DNA from: Rhytidiadelphus loreus
Taxonomy: Eukaryota; Streptophyta; Bryopsida; Hypnales; Hylocomiaceae
Reading direction: 5' to 3'
Length of the DNA stretch: 64,000 bases
Assembly (NCBI GenBank): GCA_947034895.1
Contig: OX344762.1
Span: forward strand, 75,324,981 to 75,388,980
A model generated the notes under the pieces. It was given only the letters and a program-made list of their open reading frames with translations, ran no database searches and had not been told where the DNA came from. This document shows, one piece after another, positions 40,467 to 51,228 of this stretch. The translations under genes and the position numbers were made by a program. Positions within the stretch are counted from its first letter, which is position 1. Each line of letters begins with the position of its first letter.

Positions 40467-41780
40467 GTGAGAATATCAAAGCCATTTGATGTAGAGGGCC
40501 TTGAAACGGCAATTGCATTCATTGTGGCAAAGTTGTTGAATAATAAGGATGCACACACAAATGGGTGTGAAGTCACCGAAAAAGGGTACACTAAATTCAC
40601 ATTTAAAACAATTAGCAATTCAAATGAAAATGATTCATTTGGTTCTTCATTGATTCTCTTTCATTTTTGGGTGTTATAGTAACGTAGGGGGCCTCAATTT
40701 TTATGTAGCCTATTCAAATTTAATCTTCTTGCATTGCTAATGATTAGTTATTTGGCTCCTTACAGGTTTAATGGCAGGTGTTCAATTTAGCAAGTGCTCA
40801 GAGGAAGTCATAATTATTCTCGACCATGAATATTTCCGGTAAAAATTTGTTTAGTTTGCCTTTGACTTCCTTATTGTCATCCACTTGTATTGTAGACAAT
40901 GTCTTTTTAATAGGTGGGAGAATCACCATGACAATGACTATTCTATTGGAATTGATTTGTGATCTTTGAAATAGGATTAAGGACTTTTGGAAAGGCTACA
41001 AATTGTATTGCTTTGCTCATTATGGCCAATGCAATGAGTCCAAAGGCCATTTCCAAGCCAGCAAAATGGGTGAGTAAAATATTACCCTTCATTTTGTATA
41101 GGTGATTTGAATCCTTGAATAATGAAATGAACATGTATTAATGAACATTTCTAGTTGGATAGTTAGTGGTGGACATTTCATCTCACTATTAGTGCTTATT
41201 TGCTGCAGGACGAGTGATGTGTTTGATACAAAACACACGCGATATTGTTTGGGAGCCAAATTTGATGAGGCCATTAGGGAGGGGTGGGCCATGATGGAAG
41301 AATATGTGTGGGTTCGGCAAGGAAAAGATTGCACAAACCTCAGGTTCGGTTGTTCTAGTATAGAACTTGTATTATAAGATTATATACTAAAAATACCCAT
41401 ATGTAGTTGTTATGTTTTAATATTCATTGATATGGGGGGCCGGGAGATGCAGGGCTTTATTAGAAGAATTTGAGGATGTCGAGAAACTTTCCGAGTCTGA
41501 GAATGGATGCTTGTTGTTACAACTCATTAAGGTTAGTGCAATACCACAACACGAGTTAATATACTTGCTAGGTTAGTATTGTTTGTACCCTATTCTGTGA
41601 ATATCATATGTACTAATGACAATTCCACCTTAGGATGATGAGCACGGGACGGAACGCGCATTTACACAATCTCTGAGCATTCAAATCAACACCACGGATA
41701 TCTTTGAGCAGACCAATAATAGGTTAAACCAAGCTCGCGCAAACTTGGACAACCTTGTGCCACGGGCAAATCGTTCGTGA
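40467..41780 (+). pseudogene. Fragments of an unrecognised spliced gene inside the hAT element
   Basis: Coding-like pieces on the plus strand: KPFDVEGLETAIAFIVAKLL (from 40482), VQFSKCSEEVIIILDHEYFR (to about 40840), KDFWKGYKLYCFAHYG (40979), DVFDTKHTRYCLGAKFDEAI (to about 41343), then across clean splice sites RALLEEFEDVEKLSESENG (to about 41530) and DDEHGTERAFTQSLS to a stop at 41780. The last three pieces join in frame; the earlier junction near 41070/41208 does not, so a frameshift or missed exon is likely. I do not recognise the family. Confidence 0.45.
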
Positions 41781-42894
41781 CTAGAGACATTGTTGTGGTG
41801 CATCAAACGGCAGCCTTGTACCATGGCATAAGACCCTATTTTGATTTTTGAGTTGGGATCATAAAAAGAAATAAGTTATTTATGAAGATAATAGTACTAA
41901 AGTCATGCTAGACATGTGAAATAGCAATGTGCTTGACAAAGAACTTCATTTTACATTTCTATACTATGATTTTGCTAAACAATGCATGGATTGTTTATCT
42001 CAGATGGATGATCATATTTTGCTAAATAGTCCATGGTATATGAATGTTTAATTGATTAGTGCCCAATACTTTAATGGTTTACATATGTGACCCCTCCCAA
42101 AAAATATATACCCATAAATGTGACCCCCCCAATAAAATATATACCCATAAATGTTGTGGCTTGTTATTCTTGGTTCACAAGTTTGAAATCCTCAAATATT
42201 GAAAATGTACAAATGTATGCCCTTGATTTAATCCCTTTGTTTGTAAATATGATGGCTACACTTTTAATTAATATGAAACAAGTTTTATTGTTTGGATACC
42301 TATGAATGTACAGATAAATAAAATTTGAACAAAACCATGAAATCAGCTGGGAAATAGCTATGACAATTAATTGTGACAATTAGTTCCCAACTACACCTTC
42401 ACGGTGCTTGATGAAGCACATGATGAAAGTTATATAGGAGCTCATGCTGTCACACCCAATCCTTATGAGATATTTGAACAACCATCTTACTACACCTATC
42501 CTATGCATTGTATAATTGATTATATTGAGTTTTGTTCTCTCACGCAATTTATAATGTGTCAATCACACTTAGGTATTAGTTCTAATTGGTAGGCAGTTAG
42601 GTGATGACTGCAACGAGGTTATAAAAGTGCAATGCAAGTATGGCTACATTTGAAGTCCGCCTCAAAGCAATATCGATGACTAATTAATATAATCGTTGTT
42701 GACATTATTATTGTAGCCTTATACTGGGTGAATTTTTGGGATTAGAGAAGTTTGTCCAATTTACATTTCATGGGCTCTATTATTTGCACTTGTAAATTGT
42801 AAACCCCAATATAACGTAGCACCTAATTCTGCGCTTATAAAACACCTATGTGACGTGTTACTTCAAAGACTGAATATGCCAAACTCAAATCCTA

Positions 42895-43310
42895 AACTGA
42901 ACCTGCGGTCGCCCTGGAACACGCGGTCGCTGTCTGCTGCTCCGACCCGCAGTCGCCCTGTAACCCGCAGTCGCCCCTACCTGTCGGACCCGCGGTCGCC
43001 CTCAGTACCCGAAGCCGCGGTCGCCCCTTCACCTGAAGTCGCCCTAAAGCCCCTGACCCACAGTCGCCCACTCACCCGCAGTCGCCTTCAAGCCTAAACC
43101 CGCAATCGCCTCTATTTTTTTCACCCGCAGTCGCCTTCAAGCCTAAACCCGCAATCGCCTCTATTTTTTCCACCCGCGGTCGCCCCTTCACCCGAAATCG
43201 CCCTAGCGCCCCAGACCCGCAGTCGCCCCTTCACCCGTAGTCACCTCAATTTTTCCACCTGAGGTCGCCCAAGGCAGACCTGCACGCGCCCACACCCGCA
43301 GTCGCCCACG
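42895..43310. repeat. CCCGCAGTCGCCC motif array, right cluster
   Basis: The motif array continues near the right end, in the CCCGCAGTCGCCC sense. A 51-bp unit (TTCAAGCCTAAACCCGCAAT) is duplicated around 43085-43170. Together with the left and middle clusters it makes the subterminal zones of the hAT element nearly symmetrical in motif content. Confidence 0.9.
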
Positions 43311-43685
43311 CTGGCTGTCCACGTCAATTCTGAAGCCCTGCCACATAGGCAAAATCTATTTACCATGGGGTAAAATTTTTTACCCCTCCGCGACGCGATG
43401 TCAAGTAAACTCGACACTTCGTGACACGCGACACGCGACGTCAGACGTCATACACGACGCCTAAACCCAAAAATATGTCAGACAAGACAACCCTGGAAAG
43501 GAGGCGGGGACTAAGGATTGGGGTGAGTTAGTGGCAGTTGAACAATAATTGAGCTATGCAAACAAAAATTGGACAAATGATTTAGGCACCAACATGACCA
43601 TGTACAAGCTTTGATGGTGGCCCTTTTAGTCTCACCATCGTTTTTGTATTAGTGAAAAATAATGTTTTAATAGTACGAACAATAA

Positions 43686-45480
43686 TTACGCTCCATAATA
43701 CTTTAGAAGTAGTATTTGAAGAACTCTTTTAATCTCATTCCAGCTGAAACTAGGAGCATGAATGAAGATATCAACCTCCGAATTTAGGCTACAGACTATG
43801 TTGAAGATGAAGTAGATGTGCTTACAATACGTCCATGCACCGCGCTTGCCGAGTGACTTGTCAGACATATTCTTGAAAGATTGGCAGTCACAGTTCGGGA
43901 ACTGGCCAATCGTCAACAAGTACTTAGAAAGCTTAGATATGCTTCTAGACTCAAAAATCACAATGCAGCCCAAAGCTGGAGGAGGTACCATCAGAATTGA
44001 GCAGATCTTTTCAACAACTGATAGAGCAGAGGCGCAGCTATTATAATGTTTGGTAGTCGGAGCAGAAGGATTTCTTCTAATATTCTTACCATACCTCTTT
44101 GTGGGGTGATCTGCAGGGTTAGGGGGTGGAGGATAATCGTCCAGATTCACGGATATTCCATCATTGAAGAGTTGTTGTGGAGACAATTGGACGCACTCGG
44201 CAAGAGAGAACCCGACATTTTCTAGAGAGAGAATCTCTTTCCTGCTTAAGTTTGTGCCCATAATAACAGGCCAGACATCCGGGATAGGCGGTTTGGAAAC
44301 CACCCATTTTCGACTAGTGCCCTCCACACAGCAATGGATGTCATCATTGCAGAAGAAAAATCACATTCTCTCCAATCTAATCTTCTTATAATTGTTCATG
44401 AGACCAGTATAAGTAGGGGCAGCTGTACTGCAATTGTCTTGTACAATCCTGGCCACGTACTTCTTCTTCGTCTTGACTTGTAGCGCAAAACAAGCTTTAG
44501 CAAATGTCTTTGGCAGCCTTGCAATATGCCACTGGTGTTCATCGCAGACAGTTTCCTAAACAAATTTGACGTGGTGCACCCTAGCGGAAGTTGTAGGTGT
44601 CTTGGAAGGAAGATCTTCCGATTTTTTTGGTACATGATCGGGTTTGGATGGTGAATCTTCTGCAGTGAAGTCAATTATCTTTGGATCAATTTGACGAGCC
44701 CTGACACGTGGGCGAGATATGCTTATCTTGTCTAGACAGTGCGAATCAAATTCTGAACTTAGTGGAAGATCTGCTTTCCGTTTGGTGGAAACAAATACTT
44801 CTTCACCCTCGAGGTGAGGTTGGCATGTGCAAAAGTTGTCAGCACCTGGCATGTCGGCGAGGGCGGCATGAAGGACCTTAGCATTTCCAGAGCGTTGAAC
44901 GGTGCAATGTGCAATACGCAGTCGGAGTTCTTCCTTGCCAGGACCTGTCCCTGCTTTCTCACCTTTGAGGAATTGGTAGTAAGCTACAACCTACATAAAC
45001 ACCCGGACCATGTCATCCACAACGTCAACATACATGTCATTCCTCTTTTTGCCAAATTGCTGCAACCACTTGTTGTGAACAGACTCCGCCAAATTACAAA
45101 ATGGCATCTCAGCCAATTCAACTTCCAAAAGATCTTGCGTGGTAGCATTTAAAGTTAGATGTTTGAATGAATAGCCAAAGAAAAAGGATTAAAGTAGGTC
45201 TCAAATAGCTACCTCAACAGGCATCCACGGACGAGAGACCACCAACGTCGGCTTTCTCCCATCATTGGCTTCAGGTAGGGTTAGGGTGTTGAAGAGAGGT
45301 GCCGCTGATATTGGCTGCGCATCAAGAGCAAGGCCAATATCGGCACCGTACTACTGGGCAGGCGAAATCAAGAATTTTGAACAAACAATAAGTGTTGTCA
45401 ATATTAGTTGTGGTTTAGAAAATAGAACTTCTAATTGTTGTAATGTGATTATAAAACTTACCAGCTCCATGAACCCGCCC
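43686..45480 (-). pseudogene. SWIM-zinc-finger gene remnant of the Mutator-like element
   Basis: Reading the minus strand from 45480: pieces with LTLPEANDGRKPTLVVSRPW, then (about 45150-44990) AESVHNKWLQQFGKK and DVVDDMVRVFM ending at a splice donor, then YQFLKGEKAGTGPGKEELRL and an acidic/basic linker, and finally a SWIM finger, CDCQSF...TYCKH (CxC then CxH), before the stop at 43686. From about 44985 to 43686 one frame is kept except for a TAG at 44558-44556 and a TGA near 44390. SWIM fingers are a regular C-terminal part of Mutator-type transposases and relatives, which suits the enclosing element. The catalytic DDE part was not found. Confidence 0.6.
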
Positions 45481-47510
45481 CATTGACGGTATCTAAAGTG
45501 CTAGAAAGCTAGCCATAGGTCCAATCTCGGTAGCACCTCTTTAGTAGCTGCTCCAGAAGATAACCACCACGCTTGAATTGCTAAATATTTGCTTTGTGCC
45601 TCTTCTAAGGATGGGTTTCAATAAATCTTCAAATAGAAATTACTAAAATCTTTGTATAACTTTGTTTATAAGTAAGCATATATTGAAATGAACAATAGAA
45701 ATTTATTGAATGATGAATGAAATATAATTATGCTGCAATGGTGAATATTGTAAAAGATACACATTTATTGTAATGCATTCAATAAATGACTCAATTGTTA
45801 CAAACAATGGCAACCCAAAAACTTGGTGAATTGAAAAGAAAAACTCGTAAATTTCAAAAACTTCATGCACAACTTAATTGTTGTGAAATCCAAAATTGCT
45901 TCCAATTGAATAAATTTCTCAAATCATTTGGTAGTAGCAATAGAATTTTGAAATCATAAAAGCTGTAAAAGTGATATTATAGAGGTGATTGCAAACTACT
46001 ACTCTATTTCTGTAATATAACATTGTGTGAAAATATTATTTTTATGTATGCATGATTGAAAATATTTTTACAAAATATTAAAATTAATTATTTCAAAGAC
46101 TTATTGAAATCATTATCATGCATTCTATTCAAATATATCAAAATTTTACTAATATGTGATACAATGAATGCGTAGCAAAGCAAGCATGAGCCCCTATTAT
46201 TAATGGTAGCATTTATGATATTACAAAGAGAGTTATGATTTTAGTAGTATGATGAACTGATGATCAATGTGTCTATCGAAGCGGCTAACGTACAAGATTC
46301 AAAGTGAATATTGGGAGACAGAGTATGCAGAAGTACAAAGCTAAAATTGGTTTCAATTAAAGCAATGGCGGCAATGCAAAATGAAATTGAGTTTGTTAGT
46401 CTAAATGAAGTCTTCAATTATTTGGTTTAGCATTAATATAATGAGATTATGTCAGTACAAATGGAGGATTCGGATGGAATTAATACCTAGCACCAAGGCA
46501 CTTACCTAATTGTGGAATGATGGATTTTAATATTCTAGAATAGAGCATATATGGATGAAGGTAACGGGGAACCCGTTTGTAGAGATTGGCTAGGAATCAC
46601 ACAGTAGAAGTATGTCAAAGGGAAAGAAAAAAGCTCTTTACTTTACAAATCCAAAGCAATTGAAGAGGTCGAGGTAGATGAGGAAGTTGAAATCCAACAC
46701 AATGAGATTAGACACAGGAGAGACGGCGAGAGTATTGCAGTTCCCAGATATTAATTGTGTGGGTAAACAAATGCAACGAGATGATTCTATAGCCTTACAA
46801 GGAATAGTTGAAACCGCCATGGTTAGAGGGCATCCAAATTCTTCAAGGGCGTGTGAGAGCGGGAGTAACAATGGTGGATGCACCAATGTTCATGATGGGA
46901 AGCCAAATGAAGACGTGACCCCTACAGCAGGTATTTGGATAGCTTGGGGAGGCATCATTATTTAGAGTATCTTTTTTGAGGTGATGTTCATATTTGTGAG
47001 GCCGAGACTTATGTCTTCACTGCAATTTAGAAAGTGTGTTTGGGTGGGTCTCCGCCAACCGTCGGCCCTAATCGGCAATAGTCAAATTCTGTCGAAGTGA
47101 CACTGTGGGCAATCTTTTGTTTTTGTTTTCCTTTTAGGCGTTGATGTGGGATTGTGGGTATCGAGAGTGCATATAGAGTGTCTTCGGGCGGTTTTAGGAT
47201 TTATCTTGTCATGTTCGCATTCAAAAAAAATTGTACGTGTATGAGCTGCGTTAGATAGCTTGGGGCGTTGGGGTTTTGTTGAAACGCCCAGTCGACCATT
47301 TCACTCAAAGAATTCGGTGTGCGTAGGAGGCGACCCTTCGGACCGGAGCAGACACAAGGAATGATTTGCGGAAACACCAGCAGCAATGTTAAGTACATTG
47401 TGACATGCCTTTTAGAGTAGTCAATGACTAATTGTATTTTGCGTAGCGAAAATTAGGTATTTTGTTAAGATTGATTTCGGACAAGAACAGGATTTAGGGT
47501 GGTTTCCGGT
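45481..47510. other. Interior of the Mutator-like element, no clear gene
   Basis: This is an AT-rich stretch to about 46600, then mixed sequence. The plus-strand frame 46678-46965 (RLDTGETARVLQFPD) is coding-like in composition but unrecognised and isolated. Confidence 0.3.
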
Positions 47511-47550
47511 CTCCCAAAAGCAACGCCGACGTTGGCGTTGCTTTTGGGAG
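47511..47550. repeat. 40-bp near-perfect palindrome
   Basis: CTCCCAAAAGCAACGCC at 47511-47527 is mirrored exactly by GGCGTTGCTTTTGGGAG at 47534-47550, with GACGTT between. It adjoins a duplicated GC-rich cassette at 47555. Confidence 0.92.
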
Positions 47551-47554
47551 CCAG

Positions 47555-48358
47555 CAGTTGCTGGAGAAAGCGCCCCCCAAAAGATGAAGCCGACATTGGC
47601 CATGGTTTTGGAGGGCTGCTGGGGGAACAACGAGCGGGCCCAAAAAAACGACGCCAATGTCTGCTGGGCTTTCGGAGCGCGGCTAGCTGTTCAAACAGCA
47701 ACCCCACAAAGGCGTCGCTGATGTCAGATGTCGTGCTAATAAAATGCGATCCCAAAGCCATGACGTCGTTCCAGAGATGGGGTCACACCGCAGCCAAAGG
47801 CTTCATCCTGCAGAGTGGAATGTTTAATTTGGACTTGTTCTTTGGCTTAAAACGAAGCCGGTCGAGCTCCACATTTGTATTCACGGACTCTTTTGCAATT
47901 TGGGCATCCATCTCTTTTCCCAATTTTTCCGTAGACATCTCTGCTGTATTATCATAATCCAAATCCATGGGCCGGCCAACATTGCTATCATGCTCTCCTT
48001 CAACACCTTTGTTAAGTTTACCAACAACAAAAGAACTCCGGTCAATGCCAGCAAATGGAGGACAACATCAAAAACGGCACCAAAATGAAAAATTTAGAAA
48101 CCTGATCCGGCTGTGAAGACTCCTGCTCCTCCGCTTCTGCATCACTTTGACAGATAGTATCTTCCATTGCATCACCTAAACCAAATGCTCTAAGTTAGGG
48201 CAAAAATAATTTGTTGTAAAATGCCGACAGTTGCTGGAGAGAGCGCTCCCCAAAAGATGAAGCCGACATCGGCCATGGTTTTGGAGGGCTGCTGGGGGAA
48301 CAACGAGCGGGCCCAAAAAAAACGACGCCGATGTCGGCTGGGCTTTCGGAGCGCCGCT
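47555..48358. repeat. Direct duplication of a 130-bp GC-rich cassette
   Basis: The segments 47555-47682 and 48228-48358 are near-identical, both running from CAGTTGCTGGAGA through CCATGGTTTTGGAGGGCTGC to GGGCTTTCGGAGCG. They stay open on both strands. The sequence is rich in small palindromes such as GCCGACATCGGC. Confidence 0.88.
47783..48180 (-). pseudogene. Acidic coding fragments, unrecognised
   Basis: On the minus strand GDAMEDTICQSDAEAEEQ (about 48175-48100) ends at a possible donor, and a second piece KLNKGVEGEHDSNVGRPMD to LNIPLCRMKPLAAV ends at 47783. Charged, biased composition suggests real exons, perhaps an upstream part of the SWIM gene read on the same strand, but the link is not shown. 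Confidence 0.35.
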
Positions 48359-48538
48359 GCATTGATTGGCTGCAAACTTTGGAGGCCAATTAGTTTTGGA
48401 GAAATTGTCCAAATCGGTCATGTGAGATGTTTTTTGGCATCTTCAGAAACTGAAGATGCCAAAAAACATCTCACATGACCGATTTGGACAATTTCTCCAA
48501 AACTAATTGGCCTCCAAAGTTTGCAGCCAATCAATGCA
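48358..48538. repeat. Perfect 89-bp inverted repeat with 3-nt loop
   Basis: Left arm 48358-48446 and right arm 48450-48538 are exact reverse complements separated by AAA. The right arm continues into plus-strand coding-like sequence (LQPINADSSDLSVNSKI) up to a donor CAG|GTAATA, so the left arm is probably an inverted copy of part of that exon. A transcript would form a long perfect hairpin. Confidence 0.95.
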
Positions 48539-48591
48539 GATTCGTCTGATTTGTCCGTGAACAGTAAGATTCTGTCCGATATGAAAACCCT

Positions 48592-48745
48592 GATTCAGGT
48601 AATACTTTGCAAGCATGTAAGGCAATTGGCCGCCACATTCGATAATTTCACTTTTGTCGAAATGGGGCTTTTAACTTACTCAATTTCTTGTTGAATTCAG
48701 GTAATTATGTGCAAGCATGCAAGGCAATTGGCCGCCACATTGTTG
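48592..48745. repeat. Direct repeat of about 49 bp
   Basis: ATTCAGGTAAT and GCAAGGCAATTGGCCGCCACATT-type sequence occurs at 48592-48640 and again at 48697-48745, 105 bp apart, with a handful of changes. The second copy lies in the open frame starting at 48688. Confidence 0.85.
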
Positions 48746-49208
48746 CCCTCGAGGAAGACATCGAAGTCTTTGATGTGAAGTTGAAGCCGTATCTGACTTT
48801 GCCTCCTCGGCCGATTTTGGCTACATCTGCGTCTGTGTTGCCTGCAATTGATATTGACCCTCCAATCTGCTTTGTGAAGAAGAAGAACCGATTGAGTATG
48901 TGAGTTAACTTTGGATTTCTTTCATTTTGCCAATTGAACTCTGCTTGTCAATACTTACATAATCATACTAATTGTATTTCTGATTTTTCAGACTGAGGGC
49001 AATGATTGTCTCACCGGTGAAAGACTACGTGATGGTTCCATGGGACGCTGAAGTTGCAGATCTTCAAGCAACCGTGTCCTCCCCAAGTTCGGCATCACCA
49101 CGACGGCAAATTGATCCCCAAGTTCGTAGATTCATTGACGACGAGGCTGTTGTTGAGATGCATTATCTCTCATCATCGTCTAACAATTCTAGTGATTGGA
49201 GGATATGA
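48690..49208 (+). pseudogene. Methylase-fold-like coding fragments
   Basis: Two coding-like pieces: QACKAIGRHIVALEEDIEVF (from about 48709) with a proline-rich tail to about 48890, and LRAMIVSPVKDYVMVPWD to a stop at 49208. The pattern A-C-K-x-x-G-R-x-x-x-x-x-E-x-D-x-x-x-F resembles the strand that binds the cofactor in DNA adenine/cytosine-N4 methylase-like proteins. The intron between (GTATGT...TTTCAG) does not restore the frame, so the gene seems damaged. The family call is weak. Confidence 0.35.
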
Positions 49209-49323
49209 ATTTTGAGATTTCTTATATGTTTGTGAATTTTGGATAATTACATCAGTGAATCTAATGATAATTTTCAATGGTTTTCTTCTTCCTTCCACTC
49301 TTTCATTCTATTCTTTATATTAA

Positions 49324-50311
49324 ACCCCTTCACCCCTCAACGCCCAAGGGGCCTAAAAATGGCCTCTCTGAGTTTCAAGTCCAATTCAAAGTGCTGTAAC
49401 TTTTGCATTTAATGTCCAAATTCAATGAAAACTATTGGAAAATTTGCGCTCTCTTTTCTAGTTTGTGTGGTAAAATTTTCAGATCAATCCAAGATGTACT
49501 GATTTTTTGTAAGCCAATCGAAATTCAGACGTTCAAGTTGAGTTCACCAAACTGCTAATGATGGCTGCAACTTCGGGGACTTGTATCTCATTCATCCATT
49601 GTTTTTTTTCAAAAAAAATTGTTGGGTTATGTTCCCCTCTAAATCTAGTTATTGTGGAAAAAATTTCATGTCAATCCAAGTTGTTTTGAAGGTTTGGGAG
49701 CAATTCGAAGTTCAAAATCCCGACATTTTGGGACTACAGTAAACGTCCGCAGCTTGTTTCTTCTTCATAGTTCATATAGTGTCTGTTTGCAATAAAAGTT
49801 TTTGGAAAAGTTGCGCATACTAGTCTAGTTTGTGTAGCTAAAATTTCATTTTAATCCATAAAGTTATGAGTGATTGAGAAGCATTTTAGTAGAAGGAGGT
49901 TCAGCTTTAGATGTGTTTTCCTGCAACTTTTCTTGCTATTTTTTGACATTTGAAAGCCATTTTGCAGACACAATGAGTCAATTCAATGATTCTTTTTTTT
50001 CACCAATGAGTTTGAATGTTGATTTTGAATCACTTTGTAGTTTAAATTTTTTTCATTTGAGGAGGTCTAGAAATCAAATTTCACCTCCAAATGTGTTTCT
50101 AGGAAAATTTCAGCATCTTTGTTTTACACTAAAACATTATAATCTTGCAATCTACATAGTCAAATGACTTCAAATTTGATTTACGCCATCTACAACATGT
50201 ACACTACAAGATTGTACAGTTGAGATTTTTATACCTTACTAACATTTTGAACTGTATCACTTCAAAAGCAATGATGTTTTTAAACCCAAAAAGGCCCTGG
50301 GCCTTGAGGGG
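49324..50311. mobile_element. TTAA-bounded element, second family (T1)
   Basis: 988 bp between TTAA at 49320-49323 and 50312-50315. Left end ACCCCTTCACCCCTCAACGCC; right end, reversed, CCCCTCAAGGCCCAGGGCC. The ends resemble copies A-C but the interior differs. It abuts element C at a shared TTAA. Confidence 0.78.
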
Positions 50312-50315
50312 TTAA

Positions 50316-51224
50316 GCCCCAAGGCCTTTTCTCCATGAAAACACACTCAAAACTGCCACTTCTATTGCAAAGAGCAAAAAACTATAAAAATTGTTGTTGT
50401 TTTTGCATATATAACCGTAGGATCTTATACTAGACTAGTATAAGAATGTATACAAGAAATTTCAGAAACTTTGATCAAATAGATTGCAAGATATTTGCAT
50501 TGAAAGTGAAGAAAACAAGTTTTTTCGCACCTTGCTTGACTAGATTTTTGGGCTTTGAACCTATTTAACTTAAATTTTTTGTATTGTTGATTTTGATTTT
50601 CTAAGTTTATATGTTGAATACTTCAGTTGGGAATCTAGGAAAAAAAATTCAAGAAAAAAACACTAAATTTTTACTCATTAAAAAATTATTAAGTAGAAGT
50701 AGGTTCAAGATTGAAGGAATAACTAAATCGATAATAGCTCTAAGACAAAATTGAAATACCATAATTCCAACAGTGAGATTGTTCTAGAAAGCAAATTCAA
50801 CCTTGTCTAACTATTTTTTTCTGAAAATTTTAAAATTTGCATTCAAAAATGAATCCTAAAAGTTATTTTTTCAAAAAGATGCTTAGATTGCCCAAAAAAC
50901 TAAGATTGTCCATAACTTTTTCATTATTAGTCCAAATAGAATGAATCAAAGCTCCAAATGTAGACAAGAAGACATAGATTTGGGAAAAAATATTTAAGAA
51001 ATTTATTTTGACTTTTTGTGACTTTTTTATGCTGCCTACCGAACTCTATTTTTGGCATAACTTTTTCTCCCGGGCACCAATTGAAATAAAAATTATATAT
51101 CCACAAATCTCTCGCAGAACCGCACAACCTCAAAAAATCCCAAAAAAATTCTCTACAAATTGGGGTCACAGGAACCTACCCGGACCCAAATTGTCCCCTA
51201 ATGGGACAAATGGGCCTTTAGGGG
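50316..51224. mobile_element. TTAA-bounded non-autonomous element, copy C
   Basis: 909 bp between TTAA at 50312-50315 and 51225-51228, in the same orientation as copy B. Left end GCCCCAAGGCCTTTTC; right end, reversed, CCCCTAAAGGCCCATTTGTC, with TTGTCCCCTAATGGGACAA beside it. Internal landmarks TTGCAAGATATTTG, AGTAGAAGTAGGT and CAATTGAAATAAAAATTATAT follow in family order. Confidence 0.83.
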
Positions 51225-51228
51225 TTAA

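Larger units (their letters stand above)
38254..43495. mobile_element. 5.2-kb hAT-type element nested in the Mutator-like element
   Basis: The ends are CAGGGTTGT and ACAACCCTG, flanked by GGAAGGAG (38246-38253) and GAAAGGAG (43496-43503), an 8-bp duplication with one mismatch. CAGGG ends with an 8-bp duplication are typical of hAT elements. CGCGACGTC-like words cluster just inside both ends, followed by arrays of GGGCGACTGCGGG motifs. No hAT transposase or dimerisation domain was found, so it looks non-autonomous; spliced-looking fragments of an unknown gene lie at 40480-41780. Confidence 0.82.

Noticed and set aside
38357..43310. Possible CRISPR array, because short motifs alternate with varied spacers
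   Set aside because: The host is a plant nucleus, spacers differ in length, the motif flips orientation, and the whole lies inside hAT ends.
47421..47957. Overlapping 78-152-codon frames on both strands
   Set aside because: They lie in a duplicated GC-rich palindromic cassette that is open on both strands; only the acidic minus-strand part (47783-48180) looks genuinely coding.
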